DNA of 64,000 nt, taken from positions 868,001-932,000 of the forward strand of contig NZ_JARLLG010000001.1 of assembly GCF_029382255.1 (NCBI RefSeq). The letters are read 5' to 3'. The notes under the pieces were generated by a model that saw nothing but the letters and a program-made list of their open reading frames with translations, searched no databases and had not been told where the DNA came from. Numbering within the stretch: position 1 is the first letter of the stretch; every line of letters starts with the position of its first letter. The position numbers and the translations under genes were made by a program. This document shows positions 54,614-64,000 of the stretch, one piece after another. Origin of the DNA: Isoptericola croceus (GTDB lineage: Bacteria; Actinomycetota; Actinomycetes; Actinomycetales; Cellulomonadaceae).

Positions 54614-57600
54614 GTGATCGACGCCCCACCCCGCACCCCTCCTCCCTCGGTCCTCGCCCCTCCGGCGTCCGACGACCCCTCGCGGCGTCTCGACTGGCGG
54701 CGGTTGCGCAGCCCGGTGGCCGTGGTGGCACTGGCTGCGCTCACGATCGGCACGGTCGGCGCGGCGCTCGGGACGGTCGTCGCCGGGGGCCTGGCCGAAA
54801 ACCCGACCCGCGCGGGTGTGATGCTCCTGGCCCTGTACCTGGTGGGCGGCGCTCTGCTCGACGCCGCGGGCCGGGTCGCGTGGTCCGGCGTCGTGGACCG
54901 CGCCGAGGGGCGGTTGCGCGGGGACCTGCTCAGCGCCGCCCTGCACCAGCCGCTCGGCACGCTCACCGAGCAGGCCGTCGGGGAGGTCCTCGACCGGGTG
55001 GACGACGACACCCACGCCGTGGGGTCGCTCGTGCGGCGCCAGCTGTGGGGGATGGGTCGCACGGTCGTCGGTGTCGTGCCCGTCTGGGTCGTCGCCGGCG
55101 TCACGTGGTGGCCGGCGTGGCTGCTCTTCCCGCTGCTCGGTCTCGGCACGGTCTGGACGGTGCGCCGACTGCTCGGCGAGATCGCCCGCCGCAAGGTCGT
55201 CGAGGAGCGGGCCTGGACCGACGCCGCGGCCGTGTTCGAGGAGGGTGTCGCCGCCCGGGACGACCTGCGCACCGCGGGCGGGCAGCCCTTCGCGCTGCGG
55301 CGGCTCGCGGAGATGTCCGCGGGCGTGCACCGCGCACTCCTCGCCGTGGTGCGGGCGGAGACCCGCATGACGCGGCGCGCGGGCATCCTCCTGCACGCGC
55401 TGCTCGCCGGTGTGGCCGTCGCCGGCGTGGCGCTGGCCGCGGCGGACCAGATGTCGGTGGACCGTCTCGTGACCCTCTTCCTGGTCACCTCGTTGTTCGT
55501 GGGACAGGTAGACCAGCTCACCCGGCACCTGCCCGACCTGCAGGAGGGCATCGGGGCCGCGATGCGCATCCGTCAGATGCTCGACGCACCGCCCGAACCC
55601 GTCGGCGGCGCGCGGCTCCCGGACCGTCCGTTGGACCTCGAGCTGCGCGACCTGCACTTCGCCTACACCGAGGGCACCTTCGCGCTGCAGGGCGTGTCGG
55701 TCCAGGTCCCGGCCGGTCAGACGGTGGCGCTCGTCGGGCGGACCGGGTCGGGCAAGTCGACGCTGGCCTCGCTGCTCTCCCGGGCGGTGGAGCCGGAACC
55801 GGGCTCCGTCTTCCTCGGTGGTGTCGACGTGCGCGAGGTGGACCTGCAGGCGCTGCGGGCCGGCGTCGGCGTCGTGACCCAGCGCACGGAGATCCTCGCC
55901 GGCACCCTCGCGCAGAACATCGCGCTGTTCGCGGACGTGGCCCGGACCGACATCGAGGCGGCCGTCGCCGAGCTGCGGCTCACCGAGTGGGTCGCGGGCC
56001 TGCCTGACGGGCTGGACACGCTGCTCGGGCCGGGTGGGACGTCGCTGTCCGCCGGGGAGGAGCAGCTCGTCGCGTTCGCCCGGCTCCTGGTGCGCGACGT
56101 CCAGGTCGTCGTGCTGGACGAGGCGACGGCGCGGATGGACCCCCTGACCGAGGCGCGCGTCGTGGCGGCGTCCGACCGGTTGCTCGGTGGTCGCACCGGC
56201 GTGGTGGTCGCGCACCGTCTGGGCACCGTCGAACGGGCGCACCGCGTGGTGGTGCTGGACCACGGCCGTGTGGTCCAGCAGGGTCCGCGCGCCGAGCTGG
56301 CCCACCTCGACGGGCCGTTCCGGGACCTGCTCTCGGCGAGCGAGGGGCACGACGGCGAGCTGGACGGATCGCCGTCGGCCACCGAGGAAGCGTCGGCCAC
56401 CGACGCCGACGAGGCGGTGGGAACCCGTCGCCGGGTCGGCAGCCCGCCGGAGCTGCGCGATCCTGGGCACGGGCCGAGCCTCGCCCGGAGCGTGCTGCGG
56501 GCGTTGTTCGTGAAGCCGGCCTGGGGGCTGCTCGGCTCGTTGCTCTTCCTCGCGACGAGCCTGGTCGCCGCCCAGGGGGCTATCACGGGGTTCCTGTGGG
56601 GGCGCGCCGTCGAGGACCTCGCGGCCGGGACCACGCCCGTCGTGCTGACCGTGGTGCTCGTGGTGGTGCTGCTCAGCGTCCCGGTCTGCCTGGCGGTCGC
56701 CGTACGGATCTACCCGCGGTGGTGGATCGAGCTGCTCCTGCGGGTGCGTGTTGCGGTGCTCGCCGGGCAGACCCGTCAGCGCCGGCTGCGTCGCACTCCG
56801 CCGGGGGAGGCTGTGGCTCGCGCTCTCGACGCCGACCGGTTCGTGCTGTACGTCGACCGGTGGGTGGACCTGCTCAACGGCCTGGCCGTGGTGGTGGTCA
56901 CCTGGGCGATCAGCGGTTCCCTGCTCGCCGGCGCGGTGCTGCTCGCCGTCATGGTCGTCACGGCAGCGTGCGCGCTGGCCGGGCGGCCCGTCGCAGGGCG
57001 CACCGCCACCAGGGCGTCGACGGCGCGGGCCGAGTTCGGGCGGGCGCTCGTCTCGGCGCTGGACGCGGCGCGGACGGTCAAGCTCGCTGCGCGCACGCCG
57101 CAGGTGCACGCCCACCTGCGGCGGGTGGACGCCGGGCGGGTCGGTGCGGCGGTGCGCGAGCACCGGGTGCAGGCCGTGCTGGACGGCATCCCTACCGTGA
57201 TGGTGCAGGCGGGCGTGGTCGTCGCCTGGGCCGCTCTGCTGGCGGGCGCGTGGGACCTCGCGACGACGCTGCTGGTCACGGCTGCGGTGAGCGGGTTCTC
57301 CTACTTCGGGCTGGTGGCGGGTGCCGTCATCACGGAGGCGCCCGGCACGCGGGCGTGGCAGCGGGCGACCGGCTCGTTCGCCGGGGGCACGGACCTCACC
57401 CGGGTGCCCGCGGGCGTCGACCTGGTGTCCGGGTACGCGCCCCCGCCCGTCGCGGCCACGGCACCCACCGGCGACGACCGGTTCGAGCGCCTCGAGCTGC
57501 GCGGGATGGAGGCCGTGCACGACGACGGCACGATCGGGGTGACCGGTGTCGAGCTGCGGGTGCAGCGCGGCGAGCTGGTGCTGCTGCTCGGCCAGGTGGG

Positions 57601-58162
57601 TGCCGGCAAGTCCAGTCTGCTGTCCGCGCTGGCGGGCCTCATGGCGCACCGGGGGAGCATCGTCTGGAACGGGGCCGCGGTGACCGACCCGGAGGTGTTC
57701 CTGCGGCCGGGTCGCGTGGCGCACGTCGCCCAGGTGCCGAGGGTGCTGTCCGGGACGTTCGCCGAGAACGTCCAGCTGGACCACGAGCGGGACGTCGCCG
57801 GGCCGCTCGAGGCGGCCCGGATGAGCAGTGACGTGGCGGACGCCGGGGGGCCCGACGCACTGGTGGGACACCGGGGCGTGCGGCTGTCCGGCGGTCAGGT
57901 GCAGCGTCTGGCCCTTGCGCGGGCGCTGGCCACGGAGGCGGAGGTGCTGCTCGCGGACGACGTGTCGAGCGCGTTGGACGCCGCCACCGAGATCGAGCTG
58001 TGGACCTCGTTGCGCGAGCGGGGGGCCACGGTGATCGGCGCGACCTCCAAGCGGGCGGCGCTGGCGCGGGCCGATCGCGTCGTCGTGCTCACCGAGGGCC
58101 GGGTGGCGGCCGTCGGGCCGTGGGAGGAGCTCGCACCCCGCTGGTCGCACCTGGCGGGCTGA
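54614..58162 (+). CDS. Full-length fused ABC exporter (TMD-NBD-TMD-NBD)
   Basis: A 1182-residue single-chain exporter. First TMD about 30-300, NBD1 about 345-575 with Walker [10 protein letters not shown] (about 375-383), signature LSAGE and Walker B VVVLDEAT. After an Asp/Glu-rich linker come TMD2 about 625-905 and NBD2 about 955-1180 with Walker [10 protein letters not shown] (about 993-1001), signature [15 protein letters not shown], Walker B VLLADD and no switch histidine (ATSKRAAL). Site 1 (Walker A of NBD1 with the NBD2 signature) looks catalytic; the other is degenerate. GTG 54614 follows TAGCCT (54602-54607) by 6 bp. Substrate unknown. Confidence 0.92.
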   Translation: MIDAPPRTPPPSVLAPPASDDPSRRLDWRRLRSPVAVVALAALTIGTVGAALGTVVAGGLAENPTRAGVMLLALYLVGGALLDAAGRVAWSGVVDRAEGRLRGDLLSAALHQPLGTLTEQAVGEVLDRVDDDTHAVGSLVRRQLWGMGRTVVGVVPVWVVAGVTWWPAWLLFPLLGLGTVWTVRRLLGEIARRKVVEERAWTDAAAVFEEGVAARDDLRTAGGQPFALRRLAEMSAGVHRALLAVVRAETRMTRRAGILLHALLAGVAVAGVALAAADQMSVDRLVTLFLVTSLFVGQVDQLTRHLPDLQEGIGAAMRIRQMLDAPPEPVGGARLPDRPLDLELRDLHFAYTEGTFALQGVSVQVPAGQTVALVGRTGSGKSTLASLLSRAVEPEPGSVFLGGVDVREVDLQALRAGVGVVTQRTEILAGTLAQNIALFADVARTDIEAAVAELRLTEWVAGLPDGLDTLLGPGGTSLSAGEEQLVAFARLLVRDVQVVVLDEATARMDPLTEARVVAASDRLLGGRTGVVVAHRLGTVERAHRVVVLDHGRVVQQGPRAELAHLDGPFRDLLSASEGHDGELDGSPSATEEASATDADEAVGTRRRVGSPPELRDPGHGPSLARSVLRALFVKPAWGLLGSLLFLATSLVAAQGAITGFLWGRAVEDLAAGTTPVVLTVVLVVVLLSVPVCLAVAVRIYPRWWIELLLRVRVAVLAGQTRQRRLRRTPPGEAVARALDADRFVLYVDRWVDLLNGLAVVVVTWAISGSLLAGAVLLAVMVVTAACALAGRPVAGRTATRASTARAEFGRALVSALDAARTVKLAARTPQVHAHLRRVDAGRVGAAVREHRVQAVLDGIPTVMVQAGVVVAWAALLAGAWDLATTLLVTAAVSGFSYFGLVAGAVITEAPGTRAWQRATGSFAGGTDLTRVPAGVDLVSGYAPPPVAATAPTGDDRFERLELRGMEAVHDDGTIGVTGVELRVQRGELVLLLGQVGAGKSSLLSALAGLMAHRGSIVWNGAAVTDPEVFLRPGRVAHVAQVPRVLSGTFAENVQLDHERDVAGPLEAARMSSDVADAGGPDALVGHRGVRLSGGQVQRLALARALATEAEVLLADDVSSALDAATEIELWTSLRERGATVIGATSKRAALARADRVVVLTEGRVAAVGPWEELAPRWSHLAG

Positions 58163-58201
58163 TCCGTCGGTCCGGAGACTGACGGTCGGCTGCAACTTTC
58201 C

Positions 58202-58223
58202 GTTGCTGCAAACTTGCAGCAAC
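58202..58223. promoter_or_regulatory. LacI/MalR-type operator of the amylopullulanase gene
   Basis: GTTGCTGCAA (58202-58211) and TTGCAGCAAC (58214-58223) are perfect inverted 10-bp arms around AC. A further half-site TGCAAC lies at 58191-58196. LacI-family maltose/starch repressors of actinobacteria bind similar TTGCAG/CTGCAA sites. The operator overlaps the -35 and spacer of the promoter, so repression in the absence of maltodextrin is expected (inference). Confidence 0.8.
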
Positions 58224-58231
58224 GGTACAGT
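58203..58231 (+). promoter_or_regulatory. Amylopullulanase promoter
   Basis: TTGCTG (58203-58208) and TACAGT (58226-58231) are 17 bp apart. The transcript would begin near 58238, leaving a leader of about 40 nt with GAAGGAG (58266-58272) 6 bp before the ATG. Confidence 0.65.
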
Positions 58232-58278
58232 CGCCGTCAGGTCGCGATCCGCGCGCCCGGTCGACGAAGGAGTCTTCC

Positions 58279-61200
58279 ATGGTCCGTGCCTCCCGCCCAC
58301 CCTTGAGACGCCGCGGCGTCGCGTCGCTGGCGGCGCTCGCGGTCGCGGTGCCCACCCTGGCCCTGGCCTCCGGAGCCACGACGGCGGCCGCCGACGAGGA
58401 GCGCATCGTGACGTTCGTCGGCGACCTGCAGACCGAGCTGGGCTGCGACGAGGACTGGGACCCGGCGTGCGACGCCACCGTCCTGACCTCGGTCGGCGAT
58501 GGAAGGTTCGCTGCCGAGCTCGACCTCCCTGCGGGGTCCTACGAGTACAAGGTCGCCCTCGACGGGGCGTGGGACGAGGCCTACGGACGCGACGGCACCG
58601 ACGCGAACGCCCCGCTGGTCCTCGGCGGTGACGCACGGCTGCGGGTGACCTACGACGACGCCACCCACCGCGTCGCGCTCACCCCGCTCGACCTGGCGGG
58701 GGAGTACGACGACGCCGCGGACGCCACGATCGTCCTGCCGCCCGTGCGGCAGGCCGGCTCGGACGAGCGGTTCTACTTCGTCATGACCGACCGGTTCGCC
58801 AACGGTGACCCGGACAACGACACCGGCGGCATCGACGGCGACGCCCTCGACCACGGGTTCGACCCGACGGACAAGGGCTTCTACCACGGCGGCGACCTCG
58901 CCGGCCTGCGCGAGCACCTCGACTACGTCGAAGGGCTGGGCACGACGGCGATCTGGCTCACACCGTCGTTCATGAACCGTCCCGTGCAGGGCACCGGTGA
59001 CGACGTCAGCGCCGGTTACCACGGGTACTGGATCACCGACTTCACGCAGATCGACCCGCACCTGGGGACCAACGCCGAGCTCGAGGCGCTGATCGAGGAC
59101 GCGCACGCCCGCGGCATCAAGGTCTACTTCGACATCATCACCAACCACACGGCCGACGTCATCGACTACGCCGAGGGCGAGTACTCCTACATCGACCAGG
59201 CGACGTCGCCCTACACCGACGCGGCCGGTGAGCCCTTCGACCCGGCCGACTACGCGGGCACCGACGACTTCCCGGAGCTCGACGCCGCCACCTCGTTCCC
59301 GTACACGCCCGTCATCGCGCCCGAGGACACCGACCTCAAGGTGCCGGCCTGGCTCAACGACCCCACGCTGTACCACAACCGCGGTGACTCGACCTGGACC
59401 GGGGAGTCGGTGACCTTCGGCGACTTCGTCGGGCTCGACGACCTCATGACCGAGCACCCCACGGTGGTGGACGGGTTCGTGGACGTCTACACCGACTGGA
59501 TCGACCTCGGGATCGACGGCTTCCGGATCGACACCGTCAAGCACGTCAACCCGGAGTTCTGGGAGGTCTGGTCGGCGGAGGTCATGGACTACGCCCACGC
59601 ACAGGGCAAGGACGACTTCTTCATGTTCGGCGAGGTCTACGACGCCGACGCGCGCCTGCTCTCCCCGTACGTGCGGGACACCGAGATGAGCTCGGTGCTC
59701 GACTTCGCGTTCCAGGCGTCCGCCACCAGCTTCGCGAGCGGCAACAGCGCGAAGGGCCTGGCGAACCTCTTCGCGAGCGACGACCGCTACACGACGCCCG
59801 AGACCTCGGCCGCCGCGCTGCCGACGTTCCTCGGCAACCACGACATGGGGCGCGTCGGGTACATGCTTGCGAGCACCGACGACCCGCTCGCCCGCACCGA
59901 GCTCGCCCACGAGCTGATGTACCTCACCCGCGGCCAGCCCGTCGTCTATTACGGCGACGAGCAGGGGTTCGCCGGCACCGGTGGGGACAAGGACGCCCGC
60001 CAGACGCTCTTCGCCACCCAGGTGGACTCCTACGCCGACCAGCCCCTCGTGACCGGGGAGACTGCGGGCAGCGTGGACCGGTACGACACCGACGCGCCGC
60101 TGTACACGCACATCGCCGCGCTCGCGGCGCTGCGAGAGGAGCACCCGGCGCTGGCCACCGGGGCGCAGATCGAACGGCACGTCGCCGACGGTGCCGGGAT
60201 CTATGCCTTCAGCCGCGTCGACCGGGACGAGAAGGTCGAGCACCTCGTCGCGGTCAACAACGCGCCGGCCACCCGCGAGGCGACCTTCACGACGCTCACG
60301 CCGGACGCGACGTACAGCGTCCTGCACGGGGACGACGACGGCGCACCGGTCGTGGCCGACGCCTCGGGCGAGGTGACGGTGACCGTGGACGCGACCTCCG
60401 CCGTCGTCCTGGTCGCCGATCGGACCGTTGGTGCCGAGACCGACGGCAGCATCGTCGTCGAGGTCCCCGCGCCGGGAGCCGCGCTCGAGGGCACCGCCCC
60501 GGTGCGTGCCGCGATCGACGACGCCTGGGCCGAGACGAGCTTCGCCTGGCGGGAGGTCGGCACCACCGACTGGCAGCCGCTCGGCACGGCGGAGGACACC
60601 ACGCCGCGGCTCTTCCATGACGTGGGCGGGCTCGCCGAGGGCATGCTGGTCGAGTACCGGGCGGTGACCGTCGACGCCGACGGTGACCGCGCCGCCGCCT
60701 CGACGTTCGCGTCCGTCGGGGTCGACGTCTCCGGCGAGGTCGGCGAGACCGGCCCGGACCCCGAGATCGACATGGTCACGGTGCCCGGCAGCCACAACAG
60801 CGAGATGGGCTGCGCCGGCGACTGGACGCCCGACTGCGAGGGTGCCCGGCTCAGCGTGCGCCCCGACGGCGTCTGGGCGGGCACCTTCGACCTGCCCGCC
60901 GGCGACTACGAGTACAAGATCGCGCTCAACGGCTCGTGGGACGTGAACTACGGCGTCGGGGGTGTACAGGGCGGTCCTAACGCGACGTACACGCACGACG
61001 GCGGGAAGGTCACCTTCTACTGGGACCCGGTGAGCCGGGACTTCTCCTCCACGGCCCAGGGGCCGATCGTCACGCTGCCCGGCTCCTACCAGGACCAGGT
61101 CGGCTGCCCGAACGCCTGGGCGCCGGACTGCCTCGCCACCTGGCTCAAGGACCCGGACGGCGACGGGGTGTACACCTGGTCGACCGACGCCCTCGACGGC

Positions 61201-64000
61201 GGCGCGTACGAGACGAAGGTGGCCCACGGCCTGAGCTGGGCGGAGAACTACGGCGTCGGCGGCACCCGTGACGGGGCGAACTACTCCTTCAGCGTCGGAG
61301 ACGGCAAGACGGTGGAGTTCTCCTACGACCTCGCCACCCACGAGCTGACGATCGACGTGGCGAACCCGCCGCTCGACGGGATCGGGCAGCAGGCCGCGCA
61401 CTGGGTGCGCGAGGCGCTGGTGCTGGCCCCGGAGAACCTCGGCACGGGGGACACCTGGACGCTGTGGACCTCCCCGGCGGGCGGCCTGCAGGTGTCGGAC
61501 GGCGAGATCACGGGTCCGGACGGCGGCGACCTGCCCGACGGCGCCCTCGCCGTGGAGCTGACGCCCGCCGACGGCGTGCCGGACGATGTGGCCGACGACT
61601 TCCCGGCGCTGGCGGGCCACGCCCCGTTCGTGCCGACGTCGGACGACGCACCGCTGGACCGCGAGACCGTAGAGAGGCTGCTCACCGGCCAGCTCCTGGT
61701 GGTGCGCACGGACGGTGACGTCGTCACCGCGGCGACGGGGGTGCAGGTCCCGGGCGTGCTCGACGACCTGTACGCCGAGGCGGCGGGCGATCGTACGTTC
61801 GGCGCCGTCGTCCATCCCCACCGCAAGTGGGCGTCCTTCGCGCTCTGGGCCCCGACGGCCCAGGACGTCGACCTGCTGGTGTGGCCCGAGGATCGCGACC
61901 TGGAGGCCGACCCGGACCGGTTCGACACCGCACGGCAGGCGGACGGTGCCTGGACGATCGACGGCAAGCAGACCGACAAGAAGTACCCGTGGGTCGGCGC
62001 CCGGTACCGGTACGCCGTCGAGGTGTACGTCCCCGGAACGGGCCGCGTGCAGGTCAACGAGGTGACGGACCCGTACTCCGTGGGGCTGACGCTCGACTCC
62101 ACGCACTCCGTCGTCGTGGGGCTCGACGACAAGAGGTGGCAGCCGAAGGTCTGGCGCACCACCCCCCGGCCCGTCGTCGAGCGTCCCGTGGACCAGACGA
62201 TCTACGAGCTGCACGTGCGGGACTTCTCGATCGCGGACGACACCGTCCCTCAGGAGGTGCGAGGCACCTATCTGGCCTTCGCGGAGAAGGGGTCGGACGG
62301 CATGTCCCACCTGCGCGGGCTGGCCGAGGCCGGCCTGACCACGGTGCACCTGCTGCCGACGTTCGACATCGCCACCATCCCCGAGGCGCGCGCCGACCAG
62401 GAGACCACCGGTGACCTGTCCGGGTTCGCCCCGGACTCCACCGAGCAGCAGGCCGCGGTGGCGGCCGTGCAGGCGACCGACGGCTTCAACTGGGGCTACG
62501 ACCCCTACCACTTCACGACGCCGGAGGGCTCGTACGCGGTGGACGCCGACGGCGGCGCCCGGGTCGCGGAGTTCCGCACGATGGTGGGCTCGCTCCACGA
62601 CGCCGGACTGCAGGTGGTGCTGGACCAGGTGTTCAACCACACGGCGGCCAGCGGCCAGGACGCGAAGAGCGTGCTCGACCGCGTGGTACCGGGCTACTAC
62701 CACCGGCAGAACCCGACCACGGGGGCGGTGGAGACCAGCACCTGCTGCCAGAACGTCGCCACCGAGCACGCCCTGGCCGAGAAGCTCATGGTGGACTCGG
62801 TGGTCACCTGGGCCCGGGACTACAAGGTCGACGGCTTCCGCTTCGACCTCATGGGTCACCACTCCCGGGCGAACATGCTCGCGGTGCGCGAGGCCCTCGA
62901 CGACCTCACGGTGGCCGAGGATGGCGTGGACGGGTCGGCGGTGTACCTGTACGGCGAGGGCTGGAACTTCGGCGAGGTCGCCGACGGCGCCCTCTTCGAG
63001 CAGGCCACCCAGGGCAACCTGGGCGGCACGGGCATCGGGACGTTCTCCGACCGGCTGCGGGACGCCGTGCACGGCGGTTCGCCGGTGGACGGCGCCTCGA
63101 CCTTCACCCAGGGCTTCGGCACGGGGCTGTTCACGGACCCGAACGGTCGTGAGGCGCGCACGGGCGAACCCGGCACCGTGAACGACGGCGGGGCGGACGA
63201 GGAGGCCGACCTCGCCCACCAGACGGACCTCGTGCGTCTGGGCCTGGCCGGCAACCTGCGCGAGTTCACGTTCGTCGCCTCCGACGGCGAGCCCACGCGG
63301 GGCGAGGACCTCGACTACCGGGGTTCGCCGGCCGGGTACGCCGATTCCCCGGAGGAGGTCGTCACGTACGTGGACGCCCACGACAACGAGACGCTCTTCG
63401 ACCTGCTGGCGCTCAAGCTCCCGCAGGTGACGTCGATGGACGACCGGGTGCGGATGAACACCGTGTCGCTGTCGGCGGCGGCGCTCGCCCAGACCCCGTC
63501 GTTCTGGCACGCGGGCACGGACCTGCTGCGCTCGAAGTCGCTGGACCGCAACTCCTACGACTCGGGCGACTGGTTCAACGCCATCGACTGGACGGGACAG
63601 GACAACGGGTTCGCCCGTGGCCTGCCGATGGCCGCCGACAACTCCGAGAAGTGGCCGCTCATGGCGCCGCTGCTGGCCGACCGGGCACTCAAGCCGGCGC
63701 CGGAGCACATCTCCGAGGCCTCCGAACGGGCGCGGGAGCTGCTCGAGCTGCGATCGTCCACCGACCTGTTCCGCCTGGGCTCGGCGGAGCTGATCCATCA
63801 GAAGGTCTCGTTCCCGGCGTCCGGACCGGACGCCGCGCCGGGTGTGATCGTGATGTCGGTCGACGACACGGTGGGCGGCACCGACGTCGACCCGGCGCTG
63901 GACGGGCTGCTGACGGTGTTCAACGCGTCGCCGGAGCCGGCGACCGTCACGCTGGAGGGTCTGGAAGGCCGCGACTACGTGCTGTCCCCGGTCCAGCGTG
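58279..64000 (+). CDS. Secreted two-catalytic-domain amylopullulanase, 3'-truncated by the window
   Basis: Open to the right edge (1907 residues seen). Signal peptide 1-38 (RRR, hydrophobic core, cut after TTAAA). X25-like starch modules at about 41-130, 832-925 and 930-1022 share C-x3-W-x3-C. GH13 alpha-amylase domain about 155-620: nucleophile D418 (GFRID), acid E452 (FGEVYD), D522 (GNHD). Then a pullulanase-associated domain (about 1030-1115), a CBM48 (about 1172-1285), and a GH13_14 pullulanase domain: NWGYDPYHF (W1405), D1523 (GFRFD), E1560 (YGEGWNF), D1702 (AHDNE). Both catalytic triads are complete, so it should cut alpha-1,4 and alpha-1,6 bonds of extracellular starch or pullulan. Frame verified at several points; ATG 58279 with GAAGGAG. 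Confidence 0.95.
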   Translation, partial: MVRASRPPLRRRGVASLAALAVAVPTLALASGATTAAADEERIVTFVGDLQTELGCDEDWDPACDATVLTSVGDGRFAAELDLPAGSYEYKVALDGAWDEAYGRDGTDANAPLVLGGDARLRVTYDDATHRVALTPLDLAGEYDDAADATIVLPPVRQAGSDERFYFVMTDRFANGDPDNDTGGIDGDALDHGFDPTDKGFYHGGDLAGLREHLDYVEGLGTTAIWLTPSFMNRPVQGTGDDVSAGYHGYWITDFTQIDPHLGTNAELEALIEDAHARGIKVYFDIITNHTADVIDYAEGEYSYIDQATSPYTDAAGEPFDPADYAGTDDFPELDAATSFPYTPVIAPEDTDLKVPAWLNDPTLYHNRGDSTWTGESVTFGDFVGLDDLMTEHPTVVDGFVDVYTDWIDLGIDGFRIDTVKHVNPEFWEVWSAEVMDYAHAQGKDDFFMFGEVYDADARLLSPYVRDTEMSSVLDFAFQASATSFASGNSAKGLANLFASDDRYTTPETSAAALPTFLGNHDMGRVGYMLASTDDPLARTELAHELMYLTRGQPVVYYGDEQGFAGTGGDKDARQTLFATQVDSYADQPLVTGETAGSVDRYDTDAPLYTHIAALAALREEHPALATGAQIERHVADGAGIYAFSRVDRDEKVEHLVAVNNAPATREATFTTLTPDATYSVLHGDDDGAPVVADASGEVTVTVDATSAVVLVADRTVGAETDGSIVVEVPAPGAALEGTAPVRAAIDDAWAETSFAWREVGTTDWQPLGTAEDTTPRLFHDVGGLAEGMLVEYRAVTVDADGDRAAASTFASVGVDVSGEVGETGPDPEIDMVTVPGSHNSEMGCAGDWTPDCEGARLSVRPDGVWAGTFDLPAGDYEYKIALNGSWDVNYGVGGVQGGPNATYTHDGGKVTFYWDPVSRDFSSTAQGPIVTLPGSYQDQVGCPNAWAPDCLATWLKDPDGDGVYTWSTDALDGGAYETKVAHGLSWAENYGVGGTRDGANYSFSVGDGKTVEFSYDLATHELTIDVANPPLDGIGQQAAHWVREALVLAPENLGTGDTWTLWTSPAGGLQVSDGEITGPDGGDLPDGALAVELTPADGVPDDVADDFPALAGHAPFVPTSDDAPLDRETVERLLTGQLLVVRTDGDVVTAATGVQVPGVLDDLYAEAAGDRTFGAVVHPHRKWASFALWAPTAQDVDLLVWPEDRDLEADPDRFDTARQADGAWTIDGKQTDKKYPWVGARYRYAVEVYVPGTGRVQVNEVTDPYSVGLTLDSTHSVVVGLDDKRWQPKVWRTTPRPVVERPVDQTIYELHVRDFSIADDTVPQEVRGTYLAFAEKGSDGMSHLRGLAEAGLTTVHLLPTFDIATIPEARADQETTGDLSGFAPDSTEQQAAVAAVQATDGFNWGYDPYHFTTPEGSYAVDADGGARVAEFRTMVGSLHDAGLQVVLDQVFNHTAASGQDAKSVLDRVVPGYYHRQNPTTGAVETSTCCQNVATEHALAEKLMVDSVVTWARDYKVDGFRFDLMGHHSRANMLAVREALDDLTVAEDGVDGSAVYLYGEGWNFGEVADGALFEQATQGNLGGTGIGTFSDRLRDAVHGGSPVDGASTFTQGFGTGLFTDPNGREARTGEPGTVNDGGADEEADLAHQTDLVRLGLAGNLREFTFVASDGEPTRGEDLDYRGSPAGYADSPEEVVTYVDAHDNETLFDLLALKLPQVTSMDDRVRMNTVSLSAAALAQTPSFWHAGTDLLRSKSLDRNSYDSGDWFNAIDWTGQDNGFARGLPMAADNSEKWPLMAPLLADRALKPAPEHISEASERARELLELRSSTDLFRLGSAELIHQKVSFPASGPDAAPGVIVMSVDDTVGGTDVDPALDGLLTVFNASPEPATVTLEGLEGRDYVLSPVQR

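Noticed and set aside
58237-63798. A 5.5-kb stop-free antisense frame opposite the amylopullulanase
   Set aside because: Its Val/Arg/Gly/His-rich translation has no domain. It arises from high third-position GC on the coding strand, whose sense frame carries complete GH13 motifs.

Overview
The window is high-GC, densely coded chromosomal DNA of an actinobacterium. Codon bias, many GTG starts, abundant [10 protein letters not shown] (leaderless) promoters, the guaA, pcrA, sucCD, purN/purH and mdh backbone, an F420-free acetate/phosphoketolase set and a very large secreted amylopullulanase all suggest the Cellulomonas / Cellulosimicrobium / Isoptericola part of Micrococcales. The genus is inference. 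I saw no rRNA, tRNA, CRISPR array, insertion sequence or prophage.

Layout. 1-4.1 kb: end of an HD/LuxR-type gene, a DUF4031-HD phosphohydrolase, and a gluconate locus (gntR facing gntK-gntP across paired operators). 4.4-10.7 kb: ackA, pta, a decayed DUF4143-type ATPase and xfp (phosphoketolase), all on the minus strand. With gluconokinase this outlines gluconate to 6-phosphogluconate to (via enzymes elsewhere) xylulose-5-P to acetyl-P to acetate + ATP or acetyl-CoA. 10.9-12.4 kb: SURF1 and a GyrI-like protein. 12.4-16.7 kb: thiamine genes (thiE; TPP riboswitch-thiO-thiS-thiG; moeZ/thiF-like). 16.7-20.3 kb: a heterodimeric ABC exporter with one dead nucleotide site. 20.3-27.3 kb: DUF3817, guaA, small membrane proteins, and a PspC-protein / PspC-kinase / LuxR-regulator signalling cluster.

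27.3-28.7 kb is a lower-GC accessory patch: an unknown membrane protein and a vapBC-like toxin-antitoxin pair with a perfect 25-bp operator. 28.8-33.7 kb is an assimilatory sulfate reduction operon: a leaderless Cys-rich leader peptide, sulfite reductase, APS reductase, a CysG-like siroheme fusion and a sirohydrochlorin chelatase, so that the enzyme and its cofactor pathway are transcribed together. 33.8-38 kb: small membrane proteins, GNAT, methyltransferase and a DUF389 protein. 37.7-43.5 kb: pcrA, a stand-alone ClpN protein with its HTH partner and twin operators, and sucCD. 43.7-53.3 kb: DUF6350, purN, an ArsR/MFS pair with a 14-bp iteron promoter, a ZTP riboswitch and purH, a ferredoxin-reductase-like flavoprotein, DUF3017, aquaporin, mdh. 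53.3-58.2 kb: an MFS gene and a fused ABC-ABC exporter. 58.2 kb to the end: a secreted two-catalytic-domain amylopullulanase, open at the right edge, behind a LacI/MalR-type operator.

The most notable signals are the poly-Cys leader, the complementary degeneracy of the two ABC half-transporters, the ClpN/HTH operators, the 14-bp iterons, three unrelated large inverted repeats at gene ends, and a palindrome-bearing insertion inside PcrA.
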